A DNA stretch of 64,000 bases, taken from contig NZ_PTLZ01000002.1 in the NCBI RefSeq assembly GCF_003293745.1, positions 372,001 to 436,000 on the forward strand, written 5' to 3'. How positions within the stretch are numbered: the stretch's first letter is position 1; every line of letters begins with the position of its first letter. Below the pieces are notes generated by a model. The model saw only the letters and a program-made list of their open reading frames with translations, had not been told where the DNA came from and made no database searches. Below, piece by piece: positions 1 through 9,404 of this stretch. Position numbers and translations under genes: made by a program. Origin of the DNA: Herminiimonas fonticola (GTDB lineage: Bacteria; Pseudomonadota; Gammaproteobacteria; Burkholderiales; Burkholderiaceae_D).

Positions 1-414
1 ACCGGCGATTTCATCCCGTTCGCGTTGGACTATCCACCAGGCATTGCCTTTGCGGATAGTCCAGTCTTGTGCGGTGCCGGTCACGAGTAGCGCGGCTAGT
101 TGGCCCAGCGTTGGCTGATGGCCGATAATCAGTACCGGTTCGCGACTGCCCGGCCAATGGGCTGCAGCTAGAATCTTTTCGGCGGTCGAGCCGGGTGCCA
201 GATCATCAACAATCTTGAACTTGCGCCCCAACGCTTCTGCGGTCTGGACGGTGCGGGTGGCCGGGCTGACCAGGATCTTGCAACTGTTGGGCAGATTATG
301 ATCCAGCCACTCAGCCATTTTCCATGCTTGCTTGTGGCCTTTTGCCGTCAATGCGCGGCCCTCGTCGGGCTCTCCCATTTCTGCTTCTGCATGCCGCCAC
401 AAGATCAATTCCAT
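1..414 (-). CDS. sixA: Phosphohistidine phosphatase SixA (3' part cut by window edge)
   Basis: The reverse strand encodes a small histidine-phosphatase-superfamily protein. It begins MELILWRHAEAE, with the catalytic Arg-His of the RHG motif at residues 7-8, and a later IIGHQPTL segment supplies the second conserved histidine. SixA removes phosphate from phosphohistidine on phosphotransfer proteins (known for the E. coli family). The stop codon lies outside the window, so the gene is incomplete here; about 138 codons are visible, against roughly 150-160 for the family. It starts 4 bp after the ppk1 stop on the same strand, so the two are almost certainly co-transcribed. That places it under the ppk1 promoter and possibly under phosphate control. 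A generic phosphoglycerate-mutase-like phosphatase is the alternative. Confidence 0.85.
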   Translation of the reverse strand, partial: MELILWRHAEAEMGEPDEGRALTAKGHKQAWKMAEWLDHNLPNSCKILVSPATRTVQTAEALGRKFKIVDDLAPGSTAEKILAAAHWPGSREPVLIIGHQPTLGQLAALLVTGTAQDWTIRKGNAWWIVQRERDEIAG

Positions 415-418
415 GTTG

Positions 419-2536
419 TCACTCCAAAGGGGTGCCTAGAACTTCCATCAAATGTTGTTGTGCGCTGAAGGCGCTCGCCTTGCTGCGTGGTTTACGTTTT
501 TGATATACGCCGTTGGAATCCAGTTCCCAGGTATTCATATTATCTTTGAGGTAGGGATTCAAACCTTCCGCGATCACACGTTTTTTCAAGGCCGGATCGA
601 GGATGGGAAAAGCGACTTCAATCCGGCGAAACAGATTGCGGTTCATCCAGTCTGCGCTAGACAGAAAAATGTCGTGTGCCAGATCGTTGCGGAAATAATA
701 GATGCGGCTATGTTCCAGGAAACGTCCGACATTGGAGCGAACCCGAATATTCTCGGACAAGCCCGATACGCCTGGACGCAAGGCGCAGGCACCACGCACG
801 ATCAGATCGATTTTCACGCCGTCGGCAGATGCCGCATACAGAGCGCGAATCACGGATTCATCCAGCAAGGCATTCATCTTGGCGATGATGCGCCCAGGAC
901 GACCTGCTTTTGCAATCTTTGCTTCGTTGCGGATGGCCTTGATGAATTCCTTTTGCAAGGCGAAAGGTGCCAGCCACAGATGGTTCAGCGTTTTTGGCTT
1001 GGTCAGGCTGGTCAGGTGAATAAAAACTTCATTGACCTCGGTAGCGATCACCGGATTCGCCGTCAGCATGCCGAAGTCGGTATAAAACTTGGTGGTACTC
1101 GGATGATAATTGCCTGTGCCCAGATGCGCGTAGTAGCGTAACGCGCCTTCTTCGCGGCGTATCACCAGTGCCAGCTTGGCATGCGTCTTCAAACCGACCA
1201 CGCCATATACAACCTGCGCGCCTGCACGTTCCAGTCTGTCGGCCCAGTTGATATTCGCTTCTTCATCAAAGCGCGCCATCAATTCCACGACTACGGTGAC
1301 TTCCTTGCCGCGTTGCGCAGCGAGGATCAGCGATTCCATCAAGTCGGAATTCATGCCAGTGCGATAAATCGTTTGCTTGATCGCGACCACAGCCGGATCG
1401 TGCGCGGCACTGCGTATGAAGTCGAGCACCGGCTGGAAGGATTGGAAAGGATGGTGCAGCAGTACATCATGCTTGCCTATGACGGCAAACAGATCCGTAT
1501 TCGACAACTTGGGCGGATACAGCGGCGAGTAAGGCGGGAAGCGCAGCTCAGGTTTGGTCACATGGTCGATCAACTCCGACAGGCGCACCATATTGACCGG
1601 CCCATCGACCGCATACAGGCGATTCTGGTCGATGGAGAACTGTTCCAGCAGGAATTGCGACAGATGCGGCGGGCAGTTTTTGGCGACTTCCAGTCGTACG
1701 GCAACGCCGAAATTGCGGCTTTGCAATTCCCCCTGCAATGCCTGGCGCAGGTTCTTGACCTCTTCTTCATCCACCCACAGGTCGCTGTTACGCGTCACGC
1801 GGAATTGCGAATAGGCCAGCACTTCGCGGCCTGTGAACAAATCGTTGATGTGCGCATGGATGATGGAAGACAGCAGACAGAAGGAAATGCCGTTCTTTGA
1901 TAGCTCGGGTGGCAACTGTATGACGCGCGGCAAAACGCGTGGTGCTTTCAGGATCGCGATGGCAGTGCCGCGACCGAAGGCATCCTTGCCGGACAGCTCA
2001 ACAATGAAATTCAAACTCTTGTTGACGACTTGCGGGAAGGGATGGGCCGGATCGAGTCCGATAGGCGTCAACAGCGGGCGTACTTCGCGGTCGAAATAGG
2101 ATTTGACCCATGCGCGTTGCGCTTCATTGCGATCCTGGTCGCGTAATAAGTGAATGCCTTGTTTCGCCAACTGCGGCAAAACGTCTTCATTTAATACACG
2201 ATATTGACGTTCGACGATTTGATGACATTCCGTGCCAGCGATCGCCAGGGCTGCCGACAGGGCAGGTGCTTCGATGATTTCGCCATCTATATGGTTATTC
2301 GCTAAAAGGCTGGCAATTCTGACTTCAAACAACTCATCCAGATTATTACTGACGATGCACAGATATTTCAGGCGTTCAAGTAAAGGGACGTCCGGATTTT
2401 CGGCCTGTGCCAATACCCTGCGATTGAAGGCCAGTTGAGATAATTCGCGGTTCAGATATATCGCGCTTTTGGACGGAATCGGTGGCGAAACAACTGCTGC
2501 TGCGGCTTTCTTGTGCATTTTCTTGACTTTGGCCAT
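419..2536 (-). CDS. ppk1: Polyphosphate kinase 1
   Basis: This 705-residue protein is the PPK1 family enzyme that reversibly transfers the ATP gamma-phosphate onto long-chain polyphosphate. The N-terminal domain carries YLNRELSQLAFNRRVL and the core has the two conserved histidines of the duplicated phospholipase-D-like fold. His452 (in KTHAK) and His609 (in LEHSRIYYF) sit 17 residues after E. coli His435 and His592, so both are present and correctly spaced. Length is normal. The lysine-rich N-terminus (MAKVKKMHKK) is an extension. The gene is divergent from pstS, and a Pho box faces it at 2566-2583, so induction by phosphate starvation is expected. Its predicted mRNA leader is very short, about 7 nt, and has no strong Shine-Dalgarno sequence. 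sixA follows 4 bp downstream. Confidence 0.97.
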   Translation of the reverse strand: MAKVKKMHKKAAAAVVSPPIPSKSAIYLNRELSQLAFNRRVLAQAENPDVPLLERLKYLCIVSNNLDELFEVRIASLLANNHIDGEIIEAPALSAALAIAGTECHQIVERQYRVLNEDVLPQLAKQGIHLLRDQDRNEAQRAWVKSYFDREVRPLLTPIGLDPAHPFPQVVNKSLNFIVELSGKDAFGRGTAIAILKAPRVLPRVIQLPPELSKNGISFCLLSSIIHAHINDLFTGREVLAYSQFRVTRNSDLWVDEEEVKNLRQALQGELQSRNFGVAVRLEVAKNCPPHLSQFLLEQFSIDQNRLYAVDGPVNMVRLSELIDHVTKPELRFPPYSPLYPPKLSNTDLFAVIGKHDVLLHHPFQSFQPVLDFIRSAAHDPAVVAIKQTIYRTGMNSDLMESLILAAQRGKEVTVVVELMARFDEEANINWADRLERAGAQVVYGVVGLKTHAKLALVIRREEGALRYYAHLGTGNYHPSTTKFYTDFGMLTANPVIATEVNEVFIHLTSLTKPKTLNHLWLAPFALQKEFIKAIRNEAKIAKAGRPGRIIAKMNALLDESVIRALYAASADGVKIDLIVRGACALRPGVSGLSENIRVRSNVGRFLEHSRIYYFRNDLAHDIFLSSADWMNRNLFRRIEVAFPILDPALKKRVIAEGLNPYLKDNMNTWELDSNGVYQKRKPRSKASAFSAQQHLMEVLGTPLE

Positions 2537-2565
2537 GGGAATCTCGCAGAGTGTAGAGTCTCATT

Positions 2566-2583
2566 ATGACAACTTAATGACAG
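2566..2583 (-). promoter_or_regulatory. Pho box (PhoB site) driving ppk1
   Basis: On the minus strand the sequence reads CTGTCATTAAGTTGTCAT, two 7-bp CTGTCAT/TTGTCAT repeats separated by 4 bp, close to the enterobacterial Pho box CTGTCATAAAACTGTCAT. Ten bases further toward ppk1 is a -10-like TACACT (2555-2550). This is the spacing expected where PhoB replaces the -35 contact. The inferred start site would be about 7 nt before the ppk1 ATG. Confidence 0.8.
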
Positions 2584-2624
2584 CTATTTTTGCGTCTGAT
2601 CAAGTTTGTGACATGATTCGCCGG

Positions 2625-2658
2625 AAGTCATAAAGCTGTCATAATTGTTCGCTAGAGT
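2625..2658 (+). promoter_or_regulatory. Pho box and -10 element of pstS
   Basis: AAGTCATAAAGCTGTCAT at 2625-2642 matches the 18-bp Pho box in both repeat halves except for the first two bases. It is followed after 10 bp by a -10-like TAGAGT at 2653-2658 and then, about 28 bp later, by the pstS ribosome binding site (TAAGGA, 2685-2690). This is the classic arrangement of a PhoB-activated promoter. The operon encodes its own activator (phoB), so positive autoregulation is likely. Confidence 0.85.
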
Positions 2659-2696
2659 TCGCACTGTCTTATTTAGTTAACCCCTAAGGAGCAGAT

Positions 2697-3740
2697 ATGC
2701 GATTGAATCAATTTGTCAAAACCGCCGTAGTTGCTGCAGGTGCAGCAGTGGCGTTCTCTTCCGCAGTGGCTGCCGATATTACAGGCGCCGGTGCAACATT
2801 CCCATACCCAATTTATTCCAAATGGGCAGAATCCTATAAAGCAGTAAGCGGCACGGGCATGAACTATCAGTCCATCGGTTCCGGCGGCGGCATCAAGCAA
2901 ATCAAGGCAAAAACCGTTGATTTCGGCGCATCCGACATGCCTTTGAAGGCAGAAGAACTGGACGCCGAAGGCTTGATCCAGTTCCCGGCGATCATGGGCG
3001 GTGTGGTGCCTATCGTCAATCTGGACGGTATCACCCCAGGTCAATTGAAATTTACACCTGACGTACTGGCAGCGATCTACCTCGGCAAAGTCGTTAAATG
3101 GAACGATCCGAAAATCACTGCCTTGAATCCAGGCGCCAAACTGACAGATCAAGACATTACTGTTGTTCACCGTTCAGACGGATCGGGTACCACTTTCCTG
3201 TGGACCGACTTCCTGTCGAAAACCAATGCTGACTTCCAAAAAGAAGTGGGCGCAGGTACAGCAGTTAAATGGCCAGCAGGCGTAGGCGGCAAAGGTAACG
3301 AAGGCGTTGCAGCTAACGTACAACGTATCAAGGGTTCGATTGGCTATGTTGAATATGCATACGCTAAAAAGAACAAAATGTCGCACACCCAGCTGAAAAA
3401 CCGTGACGGTCAATTCGTTCAACCTGACGATGACACCTTCAAGGCTGCAGCTGCAGGTGCAGACTGGGCGAAAACACCAGGCATGGGCGTGGTTCTGACC
3501 AACCAGGCTGGCAAAGCTAGCTGGCCTATCACTGGCGCATCGTTCATCCTTTTGCACAAATCGCAAGCATCGGCTGAACGCGCTAAAGAAGTGTTGAAAT
3601 TCTTTGACTGGTCTTACAAAAACGGTGGTGCTGCCGCAACTGAGCTGGACTATGTTGCGATGCCACCTGCAGTTGTCAAACTGGTTCTGGAATCCTGGAA
3701 AGCAAACGTCAAAGATGCTTCCGGCAAGGCTGTTTGGTAA
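2697..3740 (+). CDS. pstS: Periplasmic phosphate-binding protein PstS
   Basis: This 347-residue protein is the soluble receptor of the high-affinity Pst phosphate ABC transporter. A Sec signal peptide is visible (MRLNQF.. basic start, alanine-rich core, cleavage near SSAVAA, residues 1-25). The mature protein begins with DITGAGATFPYPIYSKW and carries the phosphate-binding segments GSGGGIKQI and RSDGSGTTF. Length matches the family (about 345). The ATG is preceded by TAAGGA. It is the first gene of pstSCAB-phoUBR, with a Pho box upstream. A strong hairpin follows the stop codon and probably sets PstS expression above that of the membrane subunits. Confidence 0.97.
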   Translation: MRLNQFVKTAVVAAGAAVAFSSAVAADITGAGATFPYPIYSKWAESYKAVSGTGMNYQSIGSGGGIKQIKAKTVDFGASDMPLKAEELDAEGLIQFPAIMGGVVPIVNLDGITPGQLKFTPDVLAAIYLGKVVKWNDPKITALNPGAKLTDQDITVVHRSDGSGTTFLWTDFLSKTNADFQKEVGAGTAVKWPAGVGGKGNEGVAANVQRIKGSIGYVEYAYAKKNKMSHTQLKNRDGQFVQPDDDTFKAAAAGADWAKTPGMGVVLTNQAGKASWPITGASFILLHKSQASAERAKEVLKFFDWSYKNGGAAATELDYVAMPPAVVKLVLESWKANVKDASGKAVW

Positions 3741-3771
3741 GAGCTGATTCAATCGCTGTCTAATGTTACAC

Positions 3772-3799
3772 AGAGCTGCAGCCTGATGGCTGCAGCTCT
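3772..3799 (+). terminator. Hairpin between pstS and pstC (attenuator or mRNA stabiliser)
   Basis: A perfect 12-bp stem, AGAGCTGCAGCC / GGCTGCAGCTCT, encloses a TGAT loop between the pstS stop and the pstC start. Only a weak T run follows (TATTTC), so it is more likely a partial terminator or a 3'-end protecting hairpin than a full stop. Either would give more PstS than PstC/A/B. Confidence 0.6.
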
Positions 3800-3817
3800 A
3801 TTTCACTACCAAATATT

Positions 3818-4846
3818 ATGAGCGTAACTTCTAATGCACTTTCTGCACACGCCATGACTTCAGATAAAGAAAACAGTGAAGGCGGCATCTTCAGCAAAGC
3901 GCTGATGGCCACGATGCGCAAGCAGCGACTTCAGGATTTTCTTTTTCATAAAATAACGTTCATCTTTGCGTTAAGCGTGTTATTCGTCCTGCTCGGCATC
4001 ATCGCCTCCTTGATGATCGGTGCATGGCCTGCTTTAAAAGAATTTGGTTTGCCGTTTGTTACCAGCGTTGAGTGGGATCCCGTCAACGATCAATACGGCG
4101 CGGCGATTGCGATCGTCGGCACTTTGGCTACTTCATTTATCGCCTTGCTGATCGCTTTCCCGATCAGCTTCGGCATTGCATTATTCCTCACTGAAATCTG
4201 CCCGGCCTGGCTCAAGCGTCCTTTAGGTACCGCTGTTGAATTGCTGGCGGGTGTGCCGAGCATCATCTACGGTATGTGGGGTTTGTTTGTGTTTGCTCCA
4301 CTGTTCTCTGATTACATCCAGCCCGCATTGGCTGCCACACTCGGACAATTGCCTGTAATCGGCAATTTGTTCAAGGGCCCGCAAATGGGCATAGGTATTC
4401 TGGCGGCTGGCATCATTCTCGCCGTCATGATCATTCCGTTTATCGCATCGGTGATGCGTGATGTATTCGAGATCGTGCCGCCGGTATTGAAGGAATCTGC
4501 GTACGCACTCGGTTGTACCAAATGGGAAGTGGTTCGCAAGGTTGTGCTGCCATACACACGCATAGGCGTGGTCGGCGGCGTGATGCTCGGTCTCGGTCGT
4601 GCACTCGGTGAAACGATGGCGATTACCTTCGTCATCGGTAATGCACACAAACTGTCGTGGTCCTTGTTCGCCGCTGGCAACAGTATCGCTTCTACTTTGG
4701 CGAATGAATTTGCCGAAGCGGAATCTGTCTTGCACGTATCGTCGCTGTTTGCACTCGGCCTGATCCTGTTCGTGATTACCTTTATCGTTCTGTCAGCTGC
4801 AAAAATCATGCTGATGGGTATGTCCCGCAAGGAGGGCGCGAAATGA
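3818..4846 (+). CDS. pstC: Phosphate ABC transporter permease PstC
   Basis: This 342-residue inner-membrane permease subunit pairs with PstA. After a hydrophilic N-terminus of about 50 residues there are six hydrophobic segments and the permease signature loop ([22 protein letters not shown], ending near [13 protein letters not shown]). That EAA-like loop contacts PstB. The ATG at 3818 has no good Shine-Dalgarno sequence; an in-frame ATG at 3854 would shorten the protein by 12 residues. Its stop overlaps the pstA start by 4 bp, which indicates translational coupling. Confidence 0.95.
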   Translation: MSVTSNALSAHAMTSDKENSEGGIFSKALMATMRKQRLQDFLFHKITFIFALSVLFVLLGIIASLMIGAWPALKEFGLPFVTSVEWDPVNDQYGAAIAIVGTLATSFIALLIAFPISFGIALFLTEICPAWLKRPLGTAVELLAGVPSIIYGMWGLFVFAPLFSDYIQPALAATLGQLPVIGNLFKGPQMGIGILAAGIILAVMIIPFIASVMRDVFEIVPPVLKESAYALGCTKWEVVRKVVLPYTRIGVVGGVMLGLGRALGETMAITFVIGNAHKLSWSLFAAGNSIASTLANEFAEAESVLHVSSLFALGLILFVITFIVLSAAKIMLMGMSRKEGAK

Positions 4847-5727
4847 GTGCAGTCTTGAAACAAGAAGGCGTGAAAGAAACGATGAATCCAGTCTATCGCA
4901 AACGTCTGTTGGTGCATCGCGTCGGTATCGCCTTGTCTTTCCTCGCGATGACGATAGGCCTGTTCTTCCTGATGTGGATTTTGTTCACCTTGTTGGTCAA
5001 AGGCGTGGGCGCAATCAACTGGGCGATTTTCACGCAAACCACACCGGCGCCAGGTAGCGAAGGCGGCGGTTTGATGAATGCGATTGTCGGCAGCTTGTTC
5101 ATGGTTGGCGCAGCGGTATTCATCAGTACGCCGATTGGCATCCTGGCTGGTATCTATCTGGCGGAATACGGCGAAGTCAGCTGGTTTGCCAAGATCACCC
5201 GCTTTGTTACCGACATCATGTTGTCGGCACCATCGATCGTGATTGGCTTGTTCATTTACGCAATCTATGTCGCCAACGTCAAACATTTTTCCGGCTGGGC
5301 CGGTAGCTTCGCGATCTCGTTGATTGCGATTCCGGTGGTGGTGCGTACTACCGACAATATGTTGAATCTGGTACCAACCAGCTTGCGCGAGGCCGCTTTT
5401 GCACTTGGTGCTCCGCGCTGGCGTGTTGCGACCTTCGTGCGTTTGCGTGCAGTCAAGGCTGGTGTGATTACCGGTGTGCTGCTGGCGGTTGCGCGTATCT
5501 CTGGCGAAACCGCACCCTTGCTGTTCACTGCATTGAATAACCAGTTCTACAGCGCGAACATGAATGCGCCTATGGCCAATCTGCCGGTGGTGATCTATCA
5601 ATTCGCGATGAGTCCGTATGACAACTGGCGCTCACTGGCATGGGGCGGCGCATTGCTGATTACCTTCAGCGTACTGGCATTGAACATTGCATCACGCACC
5701 TTGTTCAATCAAAAGATTAATAACTGA
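4843..5727 (+). CDS. pstA: Phosphate ABC transporter permease PstA
   Basis: This 294-residue membrane protein is the second permease subunit. It has about six hydrophobic segments and the conserved loop [20 protein letters not shown], followed by [15 protein letters not shown], characteristic of PstA. It starts inside the last codons of pstC (ATGA overlap, 4843-4846). A second in-frame ATG at 4882 is possible. pstB follows after 19 bp. Confidence 0.95.
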   Translation: MSAVLKQEGVKETMNPVYRKRLLVHRVGIALSFLAMTIGLFFLMWILFTLLVKGVGAINWAIFTQTTPAPGSEGGGLMNAIVGSLFMVGAAVFISTPIGILAGIYLAEYGEVSWFAKITRFVTDIMLSAPSIVIGLFIYAIYVANVKHFSGWAGSFAISLIAIPVVVRTTDNMLNLVPTSLREAAFALGAPRWRVATFVRLRAVKAGVITGVLLAVARISGETAPLLFTALNNQFYSANMNAPMANLPVVIYQFAMSPYDNWRSLAWGGALLITFSVLALNIASRTLFNQKINN

Positions 5728-5746
5728 TTTTTCCAAAGCGAACGCT

Positions 5747-6532
5747 ATGACTACTCAAACGTCTTTGAATACCTCCGGCAAGAAAACGCTGGATATCAGA
5801 AACCTCAATTTTTATTATGGCACTTTTCAAGGCCTGAAAAATATCAATTTGAGCATTGAAGATAAAAAAGTAACGGCCTTCATCGGTCCGTCCGGCTGCG
5901 GAAAATCAACACTGTTGCGCACCTTCAATCGCATGTATGACCTGTACCCAGGCCAACGTGCGGAAGGCGAGATCATGTACCACGGCAAGAACATTCTCGA
6001 ACCGGGTCAGGACGTCAACATGTTGCGCGCCAAGGTCGGCATGGTGTTCCAGAAGCCGACGCCGTTCCCGATGTCGGTCTATGACAACATCGCCTTCGGC
6101 GTGCGTCTGTATGAAAACCTGCCTAAAGGCGAGATGGATGAGCGCGTTGAATGGGCGCTGAATAAAGCGGCCTTGTGGACCGAAGTGAAAGACAAGCTCA
6201 ACAAGAGCGGTTTGAGCTTGTCTGGCGGTCAGCAGCAACGTCTGTGTATTGCACGCGGTGTCGCGGTCAAGCCTGATGTCTTGCTGCTGGATGAACCGAC
6301 TTCGGCACTGGATCCGATTTCGACTGCCAAGATTGAAGAGTTGATCAGCGAACTGAAGGGTGATTACACGATTGCTATCGTCACGCACAATATGCAACAA
6401 GCGGCGCGTTGTTCGGATTACACCGCGTACATGTATCTGGGTGAATTGGTCGAATTCGGTGAAACCGATCAGATCTTCATGAACCCGAATAAAAAAGATA
6501 CGCAGGATTACATCACCGGTCGCTTCGGCTGA
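5747..6532 (+). CDS. pstB: Phosphate ABC transporter ATP-binding protein PstB
   Basis: This 261-residue ABC ATPase powers phosphate import. Walker A is GPSGCGKST at residues 47-55, the signature is [14 protein letters not shown], Walker B is [10 protein letters not shown], and the switch histidine is in IVTHNMQQ. The ATG at 5747 gives the usual PstB length; an upstream start at 5687 would lie inside pstA and add 20 unrelated residues. A 109-bp gap separates it from phoU, longer than the other spacings in the operon. Confidence 0.96.
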   Translation: MTTQTSLNTSGKKTLDIRNLNFYYGTFQGLKNINLSIEDKKVTAFIGPSGCGKSTLLRTFNRMYDLYPGQRAEGEIMYHGKNILEPGQDVNMLRAKVGMVFQKPTPFPMSVYDNIAFGVRLYENLPKGEMDERVEWALNKAALWTEVKDKLNKSGLSLSGGQQQRLCIARGVAVKPDVLLLDEPTSALDPISTAKIEELISELKGDYTIAIVTHNMQQAARCSDYTAYMYLGELVEFGETDQIFMNPNKKDTQDYITGRFG

Positions 6533-6641
6533 TTTGCAAAAGAGCTAAAAGAAAAAACAGCTGTGTGCATGCATTTGAAACCAAGCGCTGCACGTGACCA
6601 TTTAATAGAACTCAGTTTACATTCGAATTAGGAGAAACCTG

Positions 6642-7352
6642 ATGCCAGGCGAACACTCTTCCAAGCAATACGACACGGATCTGGAAACCATCCGTTCCAA
6701 GGTATTGGCCATGGGCGGTCTTGTAGAAAACCAGTTTCAAGATGCAATTTCATGCTTCAGAACCGGCAATGTTGCGCAAGCCGAGCAAGTCATCAAGGCA
6801 GATGAAAACGTCAATAATCTGGAAGTCTCGCTAGACGATGCCTGCAGCCACTTGATCGTCAAACGTCAGCCTGCCGCAAATGATTTGCGTACCGTGATGG
6901 CAACCATCAAGGTCATCACCGATCTGGAGCGCATAGGCGACGAATCAACGAAAATCGCACGCGCAGCAAAAAGCATTACCGAACGCGGCGTGACGACCAT
7001 CAATCATTACGAAACCATACGCGTGATGTCGATCAGTGCCAGCAACATGCTGCATGATGCACTGGACGCTTTTGCCCGTCTCGATGGCAAGCAGGCGATC
7101 CGCCTGATTGCGCAGGATGAATTGGTCGATCACGAATTCCGCTCCATCATGCGCACACTGATCACCTTCATGATGGAAGATCCGCGTACAATTTCCGGCG
7201 CGCTGGATACGCTGTGGGTAGCCAAGGCAATCGAACGTATCGGCGACCATGCAAAGAACATCGCCGAATACGTGATCTACATCGTCGAAGGCAAGGATAT
7301 TCGTCACACCGACTACGCAGCATCGCAACTGGAAGATCGTACGACTAACTAA
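6642..7352 (+). CDS. phoU: Phosphate signalling protein PhoU
   Basis: This 236-residue all-helical protein has the two PhoU repeats, each with a metal-binding E-R-I-G-D motif: DLERIGDESTKIAR in the first half and KAIERIGDHAKNIAEY in the second. PhoU links Pst transporter status to the PhoR kinase and represses the Pho response when phosphate is plentiful. The start has a good ribosome binding site (AGGAGAAACCTG). phoB follows after 4 bp, which fits one polycistronic mRNA. Confidence 0.96.
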   Translation: MPGEHSSKQYDTDLETIRSKVLAMGGLVENQFQDAISCFRTGNVAQAEQVIKADENVNNLEVSLDDACSHLIVKRQPAANDLRTVMATIKVITDLERIGDESTKIARAAKSITERGVTTINHYETIRVMSISASNMLHDALDAFARLDGKQAIRLIAQDELVDHEFRSIMRTLITFMMEDPRTISGALDTLWVAKAIERIGDHAKNIAEYVIYIVEGKDIRHTDYAASQLEDRTTN

Positions 7353-7356
7353 AATT

Positions 7357-8046
7357 ATGGCTGCTGAAAAACCTACGATACTGATTGTTGAAGATGAGCC
7401 ACCGATTATTGAATTGGTGACGTTCACTTTGAAGGGCGCAGGCTGGAATGTCGCTGCGGTACAAACGGCCGGCGAAGCCTGGGATTTTATCCAGCAGCGC
7501 TTGCCGCAACTGATATTACTGGACTGGATGTTGCCGGATCAAAGCGGCTTGCGTTTGTTGTCCAGGATTCGTGCAGACAGACAGTTCAACGAACTGCCTA
7601 TCATCATGTTGACCGCGAAAAGCATGGAGGAAGACAAGATTGCCGGCTTGGACAACGGTGCGGATGACTACGTCACCAAGCCATTTTCCCCGCGTGAATT
7701 GACGGCACGTATCAATGCTTTGTTGCGTCGCAAGACGCCGGAACATTCACAAACCTTGATGACCGCAGGCAAAATCAGTCTAGATCCTGTCAGCTGCAGC
7801 GTCAGCATGAACGATGAAAAAATTGAGATCGGCCATGCTGAATTCAAGTTGTTGAAATTTTTCCTCGCGCATCCTGATCGCGTATTCTCGCGCAGTCAGT
7901 TGCTGGACAAAGTGTGGGGCGATCACGTCGTGATTGAAGAACGTACAGTCGATGTTCACGTTCTACGTCTGCGCAAGGCATTGAAAGATGCAGAAAACTT
8001 GATCAAAACAGTGCGTAGTGTAGGCTATATGCTCTCAGAAAAATAA
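7357..8046 (+). CDS. phoB: Phosphate regulon response regulator PhoB
   Basis: This 229-residue OmpR-family regulator has a receiver domain at residues 1-120, with the acidic pair at ED (12-13), phosphoacceptor Asp56 in LILLDWMLPDQSG and the conserved lysine in YVTKPFSPREL. The C-terminal winged helix (about 130-229) includes RVFSRSQLLDKVWG and ERTVDVHVLRLRKAL. It is expected to bind the Pho boxes at 2566-2583 and 2625-2642. phoR follows 17 bp later. Confidence 0.96.
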   Translation: MAAEKPTILIVEDEPPIIELVTFTLKGAGWNVAAVQTAGEAWDFIQQRLPQLILLDWMLPDQSGLRLLSRIRADRQFNELPIIMLTAKSMEEDKIAGLDNGADDYVTKPFSPRELTARINALLRRKTPEHSQTLMTAGKISLDPVSCSVSMNDEKIEIGHAEFKLLKFFLAHPDRVFSRSQLLDKVWGDHVVIEERTVDVHVLRLRKALKDAENLIKTVRSVGYMLSEK

Positions 8047-8063
8047 GCCGAAACCAGCCGTCT

Positions 8064-9356
8064 ATGAATCCTCAGTTGTTGTTCTGGATACCCGCCACAC
8101 TGCGGCTGTCTTTTATCCTGATTGCCTCCGGCATAATCTGGTATTTTTTTGGTCCCATTATCGGACTGTCTGCCGGGCTCATTTGTCTGACAGCCTTGGT
8201 TGTCATTCAACTTAACTATCTCTATCTGTTAAGCGGCTGGCTCGATCGTCCCGATAGCGAAAAATTACCCGATGGCTGGGGCGCATGGACCGATATTTTC
8301 TCGCGCCTGTATCGTCTGCGTCGCGATGACGAGCGTAACCGTACCGAGTTGACCGAATGGCTGGCGCGCTTTCGCCAGGCGATGAGCCTGTTGCCTGATG
8401 GCGTCGTCATCATGGATGACGTGTTGTTCCTCGAATGGTGCAATCCGGCCGCAGAGCGTCATTTGGGCTTGAACAACGGACGTGATAAAGGCATGCGGGT
8501 CACTAATTTGATACGCAGCCCTGACTTTATCGACTACATCATCCTCGGGCGTTATGAACAACCGCTTACGCTCAGCCTGAAAGATCGCAAGCTGATCGTG
8601 CAGATCATTCCGTTTGAGAATCGTCGCCAGATTCTGGTGACCCACGATGCCACCGAGTCCGACCGTATCGAAATGATGCGCAGAGACTTCATCGCGAATG
8701 CCTCGCACGAACTGCGCACGCCGCTGACAGTCATCAACGGTTTCCTTGAAATCGCCCAGACCCAGCCGGATCTGGAGCAGACCATACGCATGTCGCATCT
8801 GAAGTTGATGATAGAGCAGGGGCAGCGCATGCAGAATCTGGTCGAAGATATGCTGACGCTCACCAGACTGGAATCTATCGACTATCCGCTACGTCCCGAG
8901 CACGTCAATATTCACAACCTGCTGGATCAGATCAGGCAAGAAGCCGAAGCCTTATCCGGCGGCCGTCATGTGATTTCATTGGCGATAGATGGCCCGGATA
9001 TCGAAGGTAGTACCGACGAGCTACGCAGTGCCTTTAGCAATCTGGTCTCGAATGCCGTGCGTTATACGCCGGAACATGGGCACATCGACATCAAATGGCA
9101 AAACACTGACGCTGGGGCACAGTTCTCGGTCAAAGACAGCGGCATAGGAATACGGCCCGAGCATCTTGTGCGTTTGACTGAGCGTTTCTACCGCGTGGAT
9201 AAAAGCCGTTCGCGTGAAACGCAAGGTACCGGCTTGGGTCTGGCGATCGTCAAGCATGTGCTGCTGCGGCATGGTGCGGTGCTAGCGATTGAGTCGCAGC
9301 CGGATGTCGGTAGCACCTTCAGCGTGCAATTCAAAAACATAAACCTGCCGGCATAG
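8064..9356 (+). CDS. phoR: Phosphate regulon sensor kinase PhoR
   Basis: This 430-residue membrane histidine kinase has two N-terminal hydrophobic segments (about 10-55) with almost no periplasmic loop, as in E. coli PhoR. A PAS-like region follows (about 100-200), then HisKA with the phosphoacceptor His215 in NASHELRTPLT. The C-terminal ATPase domain has the N box (SNLVSNAVRYTPEHG), the G1 box (VKDSGIGIRPEHL) and the G2 box (GTGLGLAIVKHVL). The lack of a sensory periplasmic domain fits sensing through PstSCAB-PhoU. It is the last gene of the operon, and an inverted repeat follows. Confidence 0.95.
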   Translation: MNPQLLFWIPATLRLSFILIASGIIWYFFGPIIGLSAGLICLTALVVIQLNYLYLLSGWLDRPDSEKLPDGWGAWTDIFSRLYRLRRDDERNRTELTEWLARFRQAMSLLPDGVVIMDDVLFLEWCNPAAERHLGLNNGRDKGMRVTNLIRSPDFIDYIILGRYEQPLTLSLKDRKLIVQIIPFENRRQILVTHDATESDRIEMMRRDFIANASHELRTPLTVINGFLEIAQTQPDLEQTIRMSHLKLMIEQGQRMQNLVEDMLTLTRLESIDYPLRPEHVNIHNLLDQIRQEAEALSGGRHVISLAIDGPDIEGSTDELRSAFSNLVSNAVRYTPEHGHIDIKWQNTDAGAQFSVKDSGIGIRPEHLVRLTERFYRVDKSRSRETQGTGLGLAIVKHVLLRHGAVLAIESQPDVGSTFSVQFKNINLPA

Positions 9357-9364
9357 CCTTGCAG

Positions 9365-9404
9365 CACAAGATATTTCCGGACAGATATCCGGAAATATCT
9401 TGTG
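9365..9404 (+). terminator. 17-bp inverted repeat after phoR
   Basis: A perfect 17-bp stem (arms 9365-9381 and 9388-9404, starting CACAAGATATTTCC, loop CAGATA) lies 8 bp after the phoR stop. It has no T run, so it may be a factor-assisted terminator or a 3'-end stabiliser for the long pst-pho mRNA. The rest of the gap to 9765 contains the cox promoter and no convincing gene. Confidence 0.55.

Noticed and set aside
4312-5601. A 429-codon open frame antisense to pstC and pstA
   Set aside because: It crosses two genes on the other strand, has no recognisable domain and its composition is that of reverse-read membrane protein codons.
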